Shown here: piece after piece, positions 1 to 12,600 of the stretch
Numbering within the stretch: the first letter of the stretch is position 1
Layout: every line of letters starts with the position of its first letter
Assembly: GCF_900747795.2 (NCBI RefSeq)
Contig: NC_041405.2
Coordinates: 135,244,946 to 135,308,945, forward strand
Direction: 5' to 3'
DNA: 64,000 bases
From: Erpetoichthys calabaricus
Taxonomy: Eukaryota; Chordata; Cladistia; Polypteriformes; Polypteridae
Notes under the pieces: generated by a model
Seen by the model: the letters and a program-made list of their open reading frames with translations, nothing else
What the model was told of the DNA's origin: nothing
Databases searched by the model: none
Program-made: the position numbers and the translations under genes

Positions 1-1943
1 ATCTGCCAGTTACCCACAATGAGCAAAAAACTAACCACTTCCTTTCCACTACTAAAAAACGGTCGCTGAAGTGGTTGACATTCTTCACAACCAAGGGCTG
101 GAAAAGTGGAAACTACTTTCCTCAAAAATGTTGACTCCTGTAGTTTATTTATTGGCCCCACAATGGCCTGTTGCCCAGTGCTGCACTGTGCTTAATTTAG
201 GCAATTTTTAATAAGATAAATGTGATCAATGGAAGACCTTTAGCTGAATTATTTAATGACAGTGCACTCTATGTATGGCAGAATTCAACTCCCTTTTCTG
301 AGTTGCCAGTTGAAAGGTCCCTTTCCCACCATTCCCTAGGGTCCTGCTTTTGTGCTCAGCGCTGTCAGGATGGACACTAGCCCCTGTGAGCCGAACCTGG
401 ATTAAGAGCATTTGAAGAATGTTATTTTATGATATGCAGGCCAACCTGAACCGCAGTACTGACATATGATTTCTTTCAGATCACATTAACACTTGTCAAA
501 AAAGACAAAAGATGACAAATGTCATCAAAACAAGTCACGCTTCTTGGGTACCCAAATGCCCATTTCCCTAGTGTTGCTGCTCCACCCCTAGTCTTCAAAG
601 TAAAATGTACAGCTCGAGGGTCCAATGCAAGCTGACTTATTCCTGCTGAACTCCCCCCTTGCTAGTCAATGCACCAGGTCACTCATTGCCTGAGGTCCCA
701 CCTGTGTTTGTCTAAAGGTGGAGTAACACCTTACCACAGAAACCACACACCTCTCCCTGTATATACAAAGGCAGCCTGGACCATTAAGGGAAGGTATGAA
801 AACAATTGAAAACAATTGATAAGGATCTGCAACTCCAACAGCTTACAAGTGTTTAACCATTAGCCATCATTATCCTGTAGATCAAGTTAATCATCTGTGA
901 CTTCATAAAGTACGCCTACGTCAACAGCAGATAACGTCTAAGTTGCTTCAATGAACAATCCTTCAGATTGAGGCTGTCACTTTAGTAACAAGCAGCTAAA
1001 AGCTAAAGGATGGTAAGCAGCAGCAGCAACGTGGATGTCTCAACACCAGCAAACTAGATGGCAGAGGGGTTTGGGGGCCCTGGGCTATGTTTAGTGTGCC
1101 TAAGTCTAGAAGTCTCCCCTGACAACACCATTTCTATTCAAAAACTATAAATGTTACAAAAGTTTGGTCCTTAACACAGAAATTAAAGTAAAACACACCT
1201 CTCCAAACCAGAGGCCTGGCTCCTGTGCAAAGTGATGCCAACTGTGAGTTGCTAGCAGTTAGTCAGGCAGATTTAATAACAGGCAACCCTGAGTATTCTT
1301 TTTCTCCATCAAAATTTCCTATGACATGCTGCCCACCCAGGTGGATGGAACCATCCTCAAAAATGAAAACTCCCAGCAAGCAGCAAACCTTTTATTTTGT
1401 TATTTATTTCAATATTAGCTTATGTGAGGTAATATCAGCCCCCTGACATTCTGAGGCTGGTGAACATACTAATGCTCCAAGGTGCCACGCATGGGCACAC
1501 AGTCTAATAAAGATTAGCATCCCCTGAGCCCAGAGCAGCTGCACACTTTCAGAGTTGAGCACAGCCTGGGGACAAGAAATGGGGCACATAAAACCAGGCT
1601 GGTAATGGCCAGCATCAAAGTCCTCCAGTAGACGGCATCTGTGGGAACAGAGTTAGCAGAACCTTAAAGTGACCCAGGCTGCTGTGGCACAGGACTAGGG
1701 TGAACATTTCAACACCATCTGTGATGCAAGCTACAGCAGCCACATACTGCCCTTCTGCACATACTGCTGTCTGTCTCAGCTTCTAGTGGGAGAGGGTCAA
1801 TTGTGGCCGCTGCCCTCAGACTAGCACCACCACAGATGGCAAGAAATTCCACACAACTGTTTAAAAAGAAAAAAAAAAGTATATATATCAATACAAAACA
1901 GGTGTAAAAAAACCAAATTCCTACAACATATCTGCCCCACTTC
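1..1943. other. SPPL2B 3' UTR and downstream flank
   Basis: No exon or recognisable element is seen. The SPPL2B 3' UTR starts at 1943 and reads leftward. Minus-strand AATAAA-type poly(A) signals lie near 1389-1410 (TTTATT on the plus strand), so the transcript may end near 1380, but a longer UTR cannot be excluded. Short ORFs here look like chance. Confidence 0.5.
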
Positions 1944-3636
1944 TTAGGGTTCTTGGTCACCACTGGGTGGTTCTTCGCTCTGATTGGTGGCCTCGGTACT
2001 GAGTGGTTCCTTGTTGGCCGGTTGTTCCTCTACTGGTACATCTGGAGGGTGGGTGCAGGTGATAGACCCTTTCACAAGGGGGGGCTGCACAATTTCTTTC
2101 TGTGAGAATAAGAGAAAAGTACAGTTTAGCAGCCAATGGTGCAAAATCAAAACAACCAAAATTTAATTATACAGAGTCCCATCACAAAGCAAACAAGGTG
2201 AATAGAATAAGCTAGAAAACAGACCCTGCAGCCCTTCTTCCAAATTGCCCAGAGTTTCAAGCAGTAGCACAAAGACCCAAACCCAAGGTTGGCACCAGCT
2301 GAAAATTTACCATGGCGACTCCCAAACAAAATATTCAAGCCACATTCATGCTGCTTTTGCTTTGTGCAACAGCACAGAAGGCATCATCAACATTTAGGCT
2401 AGTGGGGCTCACATTTTTTTTTTTTTCAGTCAGTCAAGTTGTCACCAGGGATCTTGGCGACACTAATAAAACATAGGCAGAGGAACTAGTCAGCCTTTAA
2501 CTGTGGGGGTAAATGGAGATGATTGTGTCACTTTAAGATGGATGTGAAGGATAAGCACAGTAAATGGCAGAAAGAGGAAAAATGGTATGCAGGAGGATTC
2601 CTTTCCCAAGTTTAGCAAAGTACTCAGTTTCAGATTTTACTCAACTTTAATTCTAGGCAATTTTAAACCTATTAGCAAATCCTGAAGGCACTCATATCAA
2701 ACTGGTATTCACCACAAAGCCACTGCCAGTCCAGAATGCAGCCAGCTCCCTCCGCCACAATGCCACCCCAAGGCTGGTGAGGAGTGTACAGGGAACTAGG
2801 TAGAGCAGGGCCGGTTGTCCCATCTGCATGACTGTAAGAGCAACAAAGGTGACAAGTAGGCCAATACCATACGCTGTAGGGGAAAAAAAACAAAAAACAA
2901 AACATCAATGATGGTCAGTGCCCATGCCATTATACGGTAAGAATCCCCAATACACATTTGATGATCACATACCATTCTGCATTAGCAAAAGAAGGCAAGT
3001 AAATTGAAAAACAATGGACTTACCAATTGTACAGGCAACAAAGTAGATTTGGGAAGAGTGCATTTGGATGTCAAACCTGTGGCAGTAGGCCACCAGCAGA
3101 CCTGTGACAGAAAAGACCAGAAGTGCTGTCAAAGTCAGGTCCAAAAGCTGGAAATGGGACCCAAATGGACATGGACATCTTCTCAAGTGGGTAGGCTTGC
3201 TGGACACACTCACCTGGCACAAGGATGTCACCAAAGCCCAGCAAAGAGAACGTCCGATCGCACAGTGCCAGTGGGGAGGTATTCAATTTGGGCACTTTAA
3301 TTACCATTGGGAGCTGTAAAAAGGTCAATTACAACATGGCATTAGACTCTTGGCTTCACCACTTCAAGTATCAACACTGCTACAGTCTTTCTCCTTTTTT
3401 GAAGAATTACCTTTTCATGAGTAGAAGAATAGGACGGACCAGCAGCCACTTCCACCATAATGCTCTCTCCGCTCTAGTAAGAAAAGGAAGAAGAAAGAAA
3501 TCAACCATTTCCAGAGTGTACAATACATAAAAGTGGGACCTGAAATCTGCTGTAAACTCACCTTAGTGAAACGTGGAGTAACAAAGACAAAGAAAACATC
3601 GTAAACAAAGAGGGCTCCCAGCAACAAAGTGCAGGC
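1944..3636 (-). other. SPPL2B: SPPL2B exons 10-15, catalytic core and C-terminus
   Basis: Six exons are packed into 1.7 kb. Exon 10 (3636-3562) carries the first catalytic aspartate in YDVFFVF. Exon 11 (3473-3411) is a 21-residue loop beginning SGESIMVEV. Exon 12 (3313-3214) carries LLGFGD with the second aspartate. Exon 13 (3101-3024) is a membrane helix with YFVACTI. Exon 14 (2873-2713) carries QPALLYL, the PAL motif that shapes the active site. Exon 15 (2099-1944) is the acidic cytosolic tail, ending at TAA 1946-1944. The exon 14 donor GTGAAT is weaker than the others. Confidence 0.93.
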
Positions 3637-6600
3637 CTGCAATACAAGAAGGATGGTTAGCCATGGGCATCAACTGAAAGACTAGGCATCAACTGAAAGA
3701 CTAAGTGTTCATAACCATTTTTGAGAGAGGAAACTATACACTACTTGTTGTTTAATAAGGTAAGCAATAGTGGGTGGCTGATGCAGAGGTAAAAGACAAG
3801 ATGAACTTGAGGGAGTGACTGAGGTGCACAAGAAGGAGAGAAGGAGCTCAGGGAGCATACTGACAAATAACTTGCACTGGTCAACAAGCATTTTGCGAAT
3901 GGGATTCTTTCATCTGTACTTTAACAAATTTCACTTGCTGACTCCAAATCTGAAAACCATTTTCATCCAGCATGTCCCATTTTTTAGTTATGATGTTCCA
4001 GGTCTTGGACACACAGGGTGACTGGACAGTTAAGGCAATGCGTTTCAGCATTTAAGAAATAAGTTTGGTCTTGAGAAAAGTGAAGCCAAAATTAAGGAAA
4101 GTGTTTTTGTTGGCCCTGAAATCTGTGTACTGATGCTTGACGATGAGAAAAGGAAACTGAAGCCAACTGAACCAACACCCTCATTCGTGCAGGTTGTCCA
4201 GAATTTTCTTGACAGTCACAGAGCAGAGAATTATACTGAGCTTGTGGAGAATATGCTGAAAGTATATTAGCTTAAGGGAGCCAGAATGTCACTGAAAACG
4301 CATTTTTTACATTCTCATCTTGACTTTTTTCCACCAAATCTAAGCGATGTCAGAGATGAGCATGGGGAAAGATTTCATCAAGATATAAAGGTGATGGAAA
4401 ACTGATATCGGGAAAAATTCACTCCGACCATGAAGGGTGACTACTGTTGGTTCTTGCAAAGAGAGATGGATGTGCAGTACAAGCGCAAAAGCGAGTGCCT
4501 CCGACATTTTTGGGCACAATGACCTCACTTTTATATTGAGGTAAATTGACATAAATATGCTTTAACGTGTCTCTGGTATCGTATTCTGGTTTGTTTTCAG
4601 AATAAACAAATCAAAACAATTTGGGTGGGACAGAGTCCAAACTCCAGATATTGTGTTGATATATTATATTAATATTCAAAAGTGTCAAAACGTCAATGAT
4701 GTGTATTTCAAAAACCTGACGTGCTAGCTTAATTCCGATTTCATATATGAAATCAGTGTAAAAAAACTTAATAAAGAGCTGGTCTGAAGTTCCCAGAAGC
4801 AAACAAAAAATATTTTTTTGTAGACCAGTGCTATCAAAAGAAAACACTTTTCGGGGAAACACATTAAAATTAACGTGTATGGTGTAGCCAAATGAGTTTT
4901 TAAAGTAACAAGTAACCTAACGCAATACTTATTTTATTGAAGTAAAAATAACTGCTATTATAGTCACACTGGGTGTAAAGCAATAAGCTAACGCACTTGT
5001 AGTTCGCAACTTTGCTGGGAACAGAAACATTATTAATAAAGTATCAATTTAGCTTTACTCCAGCTACTTGCTATTGACATTCTGAATCAGTGTGATCAGG
5101 TGATGCAGTGTTAATACTGGGAATCTTCGGGGGCTCAGGACAAGGGCTGAATGTGATTTACTTCACAGCACACAAAAGAATAAATGTATTTATAAAACCC
5201 AACAAAATGATCACATTTGGCAGTGTTTCTGGTCAGTTTCATAAAGATTCATATATGGGCTTAGGATTTAATAACAAATGCTGGCCAGTCAAATGTGCAG
5301 TTTTTCATTCAAAAGAAGAAAAAGTTACATGAAAGTAAACTGCTGTTTGTAACGCATTATATTTTATATATAACATACTTGGCTACTTTTTAAAGTAATG
5401 AGTAATGTAACTAAGTTAGTTTTACAAGTAACATTCCCCACACTGCCCAGGAGACACGGGCTTCATGTTTGTTTTCAGTTTCACAGCAGCTGTTGATGAT
5501 CTTTAATCTTTTTTTTTTTTTAAGCGCACTTTTATGACAATGGATTGTTTTGCCAAATGAGAAGTCCATAACTGGACCTGTGCATGTAAGAAAGAGGTTT
5601 CTGCCTTAACAGGGTTACTCATCTCATCCCAGTTTTGTGTGTGCATGTAAATGCATTCATTGTGGCAGACAAATCGCCTCTGACTTGGAGTGTTGTATAA
5701 ATACCTGCATAATTTAAAAAAAAAAAAAAGAATATGTTTTACAGCATTACTTGTCATTTGGTGACAGCTGAGGAAGAGGTTAAGCATGCGTGTAACGTAC
5801 AACCAAGTGAAACAAACTGAAGGAAACTTTTTAAGTATACATTTAATCCTGCATGTGCTGAGGGGTAAATTTAACTGGCCAGTTTGTGGTAACAAGGAGC
5901 AAATAATTATTGCAGCATCATTTGGTGTAAGGAAGGAAGCAAACATGGTGGATAGGTACGCTGGTTCTTTGCAGGGCTTAATCACAAAGTTAAGCTGAAA
6001 AGACTGTACTGCATGCAATCCAGTAACAGACGCCTATAAATAAACTGTTAGTTTAGTTTTAATTCAGTTATTTGTTATGTATGATGAAACAGTGTGATCG
6101 GTTGGAGCAGTGTCCAGTGCTCATGCCTCAAATCTTCAGGGGTTCAGGGTGGGCATGGAATTACAGGATGGATGTTATTTACTTTATTTATAAAACACAA
6201 GAAAATTAATCTAATATGGCTGTGTTTCTGAATACGAGCAGCTCAGTTCTCAAAACGAACTTGCCCGGGATTGAACCCATGAAGCTTTGATTACAAGTCA
6301 GCAGCTGATACCGTTGCACCACCGAAGCTGTCGTAGCAATGGCGTGTCAGTGTCGCAGGTAAACGTGGGTTGTTTTTCTGCAGTTATATTTTTGAATAAA
6401 AGCGCATTTGTTCTGTTATATTTGTACCTTTTGTTAAAGTGTTTCTTTGATATTTGGAATTCAGGCTTCACACATTATATACTTCCATGTCTACATTTTG
6501 TCAATTGTTACCAAAACATGAAAAACGTTTCTGTTTTAACGATGTGTTTATATAGAATGTTGTAGACATGGAACACACATGAAATGCATGTATTTCAAAT

Positions 6601-9600
6601 AACGATATAGTATTTATAAAAGGTGTCATTTTGCTTGACTTCTCACTCTATTTAACTCCAAGCAACTGACACGCAGGTAAACAGATTTGAGCTAAGAAAA
6701 CTGTGTGGCAGTTGGGGATGTGATAGTAGACTGCTTGCTGCTTATCAACACATTTATAGGACAAAAGACACTAATGGAGAAGTGTGAAGCGATTTAAGGT
6801 GGGACGGACCTACGAGTTTTTTCGTAGGCTCCGGTAATTCTAGTGTTAAAAAAAGTTTCGGACATATCATCTATGGAAAAACTGATTTTTCTAACTTGAG
6901 ATAATACAGAACGTCACTTAGCTACTGAGTTATATAAAGTGTGCTGGGATTCTTTCAGTTCAGCAAGATACAAAAAGGCTGCATGCTAGTATTGAGTTAT
7001 AGGTTATTACAATTGATTTCTCCCTATGCACTTTAATGCTATCCGGGAATGCACCAAATTTTGCTATTAATGCATTCAGAGTGATTGTGACACCAAGGCT
7101 ATCTGAGAAATATGTAAAGATTCTGCTCCAAAATTATGTTAATTCAGTGCAATTCCAAAACATATGGTCTAGTGAAGCTGAAGCTAGATGCCATGGGTAC
7201 AATTTGGACAAATTTAAATGAAATATTTATTTGAATTATGCAATGCTTGTCACATATTGAACTAGAGGGTATTCTATGTATGGCCGTGTTCTACTCTTTT
7301 TCTGAGATGCCAATTGAAAGGATCCTTTCCCACCGCTCCCTTGGATATTTGAAGGGTAGATTCTTTGAAAAATTTTCATATATTGTTGAAATACTCTGAG
7401 TCTTCATCAAGACTAACCAGTATTGTCTCTGGGACAGATATGGATGTGAAGTATGGAAAGTTGGATAGGTTTCTTTTAAGGGTGTACTCACACTAGGCAC
7501 GTTTGTTCTGTACCGTGCCCAAGCGAGATTGTCCCCCCTCCGTACTCCCCCCACTGGCCTATACTCACACTGTGCTTAACGTTCTGGGTCTGGGCACGCT
7601 TTTGTCATGACCACACGACTTCACCTATTTGTGGTTGTTTTGGAGTCGTGTAGGGCAGGATAATGCTCTACCCTCTTATACAGTGGTGTGAAAAACTATT
7701 TGCCCCCTTCCGGATTTCTTATTCTTTTGCATGTTTGTCACACAAAATGTTTCTGATCATCAAACACATTTAACCATTAGTCAAATATAACACAAGTAAA
7801 CACAAAATGCAGTTTTTAAATGATGGTTTTTATTATTTAGGGAGAAAAAAAATCCAAACCTACATGGCCCTGTGTGAAAAAGTAATTGCCCCCTTGTTAA
7901 AAAATAACCTAACTGTGGTGTATCACACCTGAGTTCAATTTCCGTAGCCACCCCCAGGCCTGATTACTGCCATACCTGTTTCAATCAAGAAATCACTTAA
8001 ATAGGAGCTGCCTGACACAGAGAAGTAGACCAAAAGCACCTCAAAAGCTAGACATCATGCCAAGATCCAAAGAAATTCAGGAACAAATGAGAACAGAAGT
8101 AATTGAGATCTATCAGTCTGGTAAAGGTTATAAAGCCATTTCTAAAGCTTTGGGACTCCAGCAAACCACAGTGAGAGCCATTATCCACAAATGGCAAAAA
8201 CATGGAACAGTGGTGAACCTTCCCAGGAGTGGCCGGCCGACCAAAATTACCCCAAGAGCGCAGAGACGACTCATCCGAGAGGTCACAAAAGACCCCAGGA
8301 CAACGTCTAAAGAACTGCAGGCCTCACTTGCCTCAATTAAGGTCAGTGTTCACGACTCCACCATAAGAAAGAGACTGGGCAAAAACGGCCTGCATGGCAG
8401 ATGTCCAAGACGCAAACCACTGTTAAGCAAAAAGAACATTAGGGCTCGTCTCAGTTTTGCTAAGAAACATCTCAATGATTGCCAAGACTTTTGGGAAAAT
8501 ACCTTGTGGACTGATTAGACAAAAGTTAAACTTTTTGGAAGGCAAATGTCCTGTTACATCTGGTGTAAAGGGAACACAGCATTTCAGAAAAAGAACATCA
8601 TACCAACAGTAAAATATGGTGGTGGTAGTGTGATGGTCTGGGGTTGTTTTGCTGCTTCAGGACCTGGAAGGCTTGCTGTGATAGATGGAACCATGAATTC
8701 TACTGTCTACCAAAAAACCCTGAAGGAGAATGTCCGGCCATCTGTTCCGTCAACTCAAGCTGAAGCGATCTTGGGTGCTGCAACAGGACAATGACCCAAA
8801 ACACACCAGCAAATCCACCTCTGAATGGCTGAAGAAAAACAAAATGAAGACTTTGGAGTGGCCTAGTCAAAGTCCTGACCTGAATCCAATTGAGATGCTA
8901 TGGCATGACCTTAAAAAGGCGGTTCATGCTAGAAAACCCTCAAATAAAGCTGAATTACAACAATTTTGCAAAGATGAGTGGGCCAAAATTCCTCCAGAGC
9001 GCTGTAAAAGACTCATTGCAAGTTATCGCAAACGCTTGATTGCAGTTATTGCTGCTAAGGGTGGCCCAACCAGTTATTAGGTTCAGGGGGCAATTACTTT
9101 TTCACACAGGGCCATGTAGGTTTGGATTTTTTTTTCTCCCTAAATAATAAAAAACACCATTTACAAACTGCATTTTGTGTTTACTTGTGTTATATTTGAC
9201 TAATGGTTAAATGTGTTTGAAGATCAGAAACATTTTGTGTGACAAACATGCAAAAGAATAAGAAATCAGGAAGGGGGCAAATAGTTTTTCACACCACTGT
9301 AGATTTATTGAGTGTGCAGTGTAGCATTTTGTTGTTAATCGTGCTGCGCATGAGAAGTTTTTTACAGTGACAAATGATGTTAAGGGAGGAATCTGCAGCT
9401 TTTCTTGCCAAGTACAATTCACGTTCATGTGTAAGGTGAGAATAAAAACCTGTTTAAAACTCAAAAGATATTGAATGAAATAAGAATCATTGATGTCATA
9501 TCTGCTTTCCATGCTTAGGCGTGTTTAGCGATCACACTGTTCCCAAATGCTACTCAACTGTGCTTGGGCCCACCTCTTCCAAGCGGGCCACGGCACTGTA

Positions 9601-12600
9601 TGGAACGATCAGACTAGTCAAATGAACTAGATTTTGTGGGGTTACATGCAGATTAATGTTTATGGGCATGGAATGAAAATGCCAGTGTGGGTACACCCTT
9701 TAAAAAAAAAATCAATTGTATATAATTCTGGAGCGTAATTGTTAGTAAGATGAAAATATGTTGACTATAAAGTTCTCTAAGTGTCTGTAGCGTTTTCTGA
9801 AAGTTAAACACTGAGAAGGTCTAAAAAGGTGGAAAAAGGTGACTAAGGTGTATAGGTGCAACAGATAAGAGCTTCTCTACCTTCTCAAATTTTAAGCAGT
9901 TTGTGGATAACAGGATTTCTTGTGAACTGACGATAGTTAGTACTGATTGGAGAACAGAGCAGAGCATACAAGGAAGATTCAGGATAACATTTGTTTTCCT
10001 TTGCAAGCCTGGCTGGTGTGAATTTACAGATTTTTGCTAATTTACAAGATTTGTTGTGTGTACTGTATATTTGCTGCCCAGTAGTAAAATTGAAAGTTAG
10101 GTAGTGACATGTCACCTTTTGCTTTAGATCTTTGTAAAATCACCTTTTGAATCCATGTCCGTTTTAAATTCTACTTAGAATGATTTAGACATATTATTAC
10201 ATTTTTTTCATATTTTCAAATTCACTGCTGTTATGCTGGTATGTGAATACATATCCATGTATTTCATCTACATCCAGATACTGTAGCTTGCACGCAGCCA
10301 CTGCACACAACTAGAAGGCCCTCCATAGCCACTCAAGAGATTTTGTACACAACATGTTACATATGTCAAAACAACAAACAACAACAGCAGAAAAAAAGGG
10401 AGACAACCTCACATACACAATTTGACCACTAAGGGGCATTGCAGCATCTCAAACCCCAGACACACCCTGACAGACAAAAGTCCCAGTATAAATAAAAGGT
10501 TTATTAACAATACCACCTTGCACAAAGGTTCCAAAATTGGCATAAACACAATACAACACAATTCCTCTCTGTCTCTCTCTCTCCTCCCCACCTGCAAAGC
10601 GAGCTTTATCCAACCTCCATATCTGACTCCAACTCGCCTGGATGAGGTCAAGTGGCCTCTTTTTATCTTGGACACAGAAGTACTTCTGGTGCTAAGGCAT
10701 ATCCTGATGGAATTACTTCTGTGCCAAACGGAATTCCCATAGAATAGGGAGTGTAACTCTCTGCAGCACACTCTGGCAGCACCCACGGAACCCGACCAGG
10801 CTGCCCATTGGGACTATAATACCCAGTGTGCCTTGCGGGTGTCTGCACAAGTAGCACTGCCCAGGGAGGCTGCCACATAACGTATTGCAGGAGCATGCAC
10901 TTCCGGCAGGTTGTCTCCCCCTTTCCTCGCATCATACTGGTCTCCTGGCCAAGTGAGAAACCGGAATCTGACCCACCATGGATGCCTGCACATGTGCGCC
11001 ATCCATCATAACATATACCCACAAACTCTAAAATGGAATATCAAAATCAGGTACTGAGATCTGCTATAACTCACAAAAACAACACTGAAATGTTCTTTCA
11101 TAAGTGGATATGTTAGGCTGTCAGTTCTCTGTCCAGGTGCAGTACTTTTCACCTGAAACACTCTTTCACAGTTTGCATTCATGTCTATTAAGTAAAAATA
11201 TCTTGCAAGTGCTCATATTGAAGCGGATGCGAGTGTCACAATCACAGTACATCTAACTAGTCAGGTCTCGTCTGTTTTGAACAGAACTGATGTGATTGGC
11301 TATTAAATGTAGCACAGTGTGGAGTCTGTATAAGTTACTGTGTTATGAAATTAGTGATGCCCAAAATATGCAGCAGTTTTCTGTTTTTAAATTATATAAT
11401 AATATATAGGATTGTCCTGAAATATGGGACATCTTGTTATCCCATTTTAGTTCATTAGCATCACTCTCAGTTGAATCAGTTGCTCTAAAACAGAGGGAGA
11501 AAATCCACCTTAATTAAAAATCATAAATGTCTGTGTCCATCTGGTTGCTTTATCTCTGTCATTCCAAAAGATGGTGCATCACAAACATCTTTAGTAATAA
11601 AATGCATTGCATTTGTCATTCCAACAGATGACACCTCACTAACATTAACACTGCTTTTACGAATTCCGATACCAAATAGCATATAACAGAGACATATACA
11701 ATGTACTGGTCATTCCAACAGATGCCACATCACTAACATTAACACTGCTTTTACGAATCCCATTCCAAATGTCATATAACAGAGATATGTGCATTGCACG
11801 GTGCACAGCAAACGTTACTGCTGAGGTTCACGTTGATTGCTTACATCTTTAACCCGTCTTAGACAGGTAGCACAGCTAGTTTTGTATTAAAGGTTCTTCA
11901 AATGTTGTAATCCACAATGTACTTTCATTGCAAAAGGGCTATGACGCCTTTCCTTTTTTCTCTATAAAAATGTATTTTTACAGATGACCAGATAAATGAA
12001 TACTTAAAGAAATGGATCACAAACACTGACCTTTTGAGTTTCCTTTTAAATGTATTGCATAGAAAATGGCTTATATCCATTACATAAATATCTACGACAT
12101 TTATTGATATTCAAAGGTAAAGTGAGGACCAAACAAAAGGTATCCCCAAAAAGAACTGTGGCTCAAGGCCCATAGTTTAGGAAACCCTGTGCTACAATAA
12201 GAGAACTGGTTTAAACCCACTATATCAACATAAACCGGCTAGAGCTGAAATGTAATCCTGACAGGATGTGATGGAAACCTGAAGGGCTGGTTGGAAAAGA
12301 GAAGGGATACATTCATTAAAAACACAGAGACATAACACTCTCAAATCTGTTTAACCCCAGCAAAGGTCAGGGAAAGGGTTTGTATGTCCTCAGATAAAGA
12401 CCTTCCTAGCAGCAATAGGCTCAGTTCAGGGAGCAACTCTGAACAAGGCACCAGCCCATAACAGGGTGTAATCACACAAATCTAAACTCAATTTATAATC
12501 ACCATTTAAGCAAACACACATTTCTTTGGGATAGGTTATGAAAACTGCAATACCCAGACAAAAGCACATAAAGAGTAAAAACACTGTTCAAATGCCACAA

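Larger units (their letters stand above)
7479..9699. mobile_element. Non-autonomous DNA transposon (Harbinger-type), split by a Tc1 insertion
   Basis: The terminal inverted repeats are AGGGTGTACTCACACT at the left and its counterpart AGTGTGGGTACACCCT at the right, flanked on both sides by TTA (7476-7478 and 9700-9702). A 3-bp TTA duplication is typical of PIF/Harbinger. Without the Tc1 copy at 7681-9299 and its extra TA, the element is about 600 bp and has no coding capacity. Confidence 0.7.

Noticed and set aside
5503-6018. 171-aa minus-strand ORF
   Set aside because: It starts in repeat-like sequence, ends in a lysine run from a T-tract, and has no known motif.
6255-6340. Possible tRNA-Thr gene (minus)
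   Set aside because: A- and B-box-like pieces are present, but stems do not pair and it lies in a dispersed repeat, so SINE origin is more likely.
11613-11800. CRISPR-like or satellite array
   Set aside because: Only two to three units with continuous unit sequence and no spacers; fits Helitron-associated tandem repeats.
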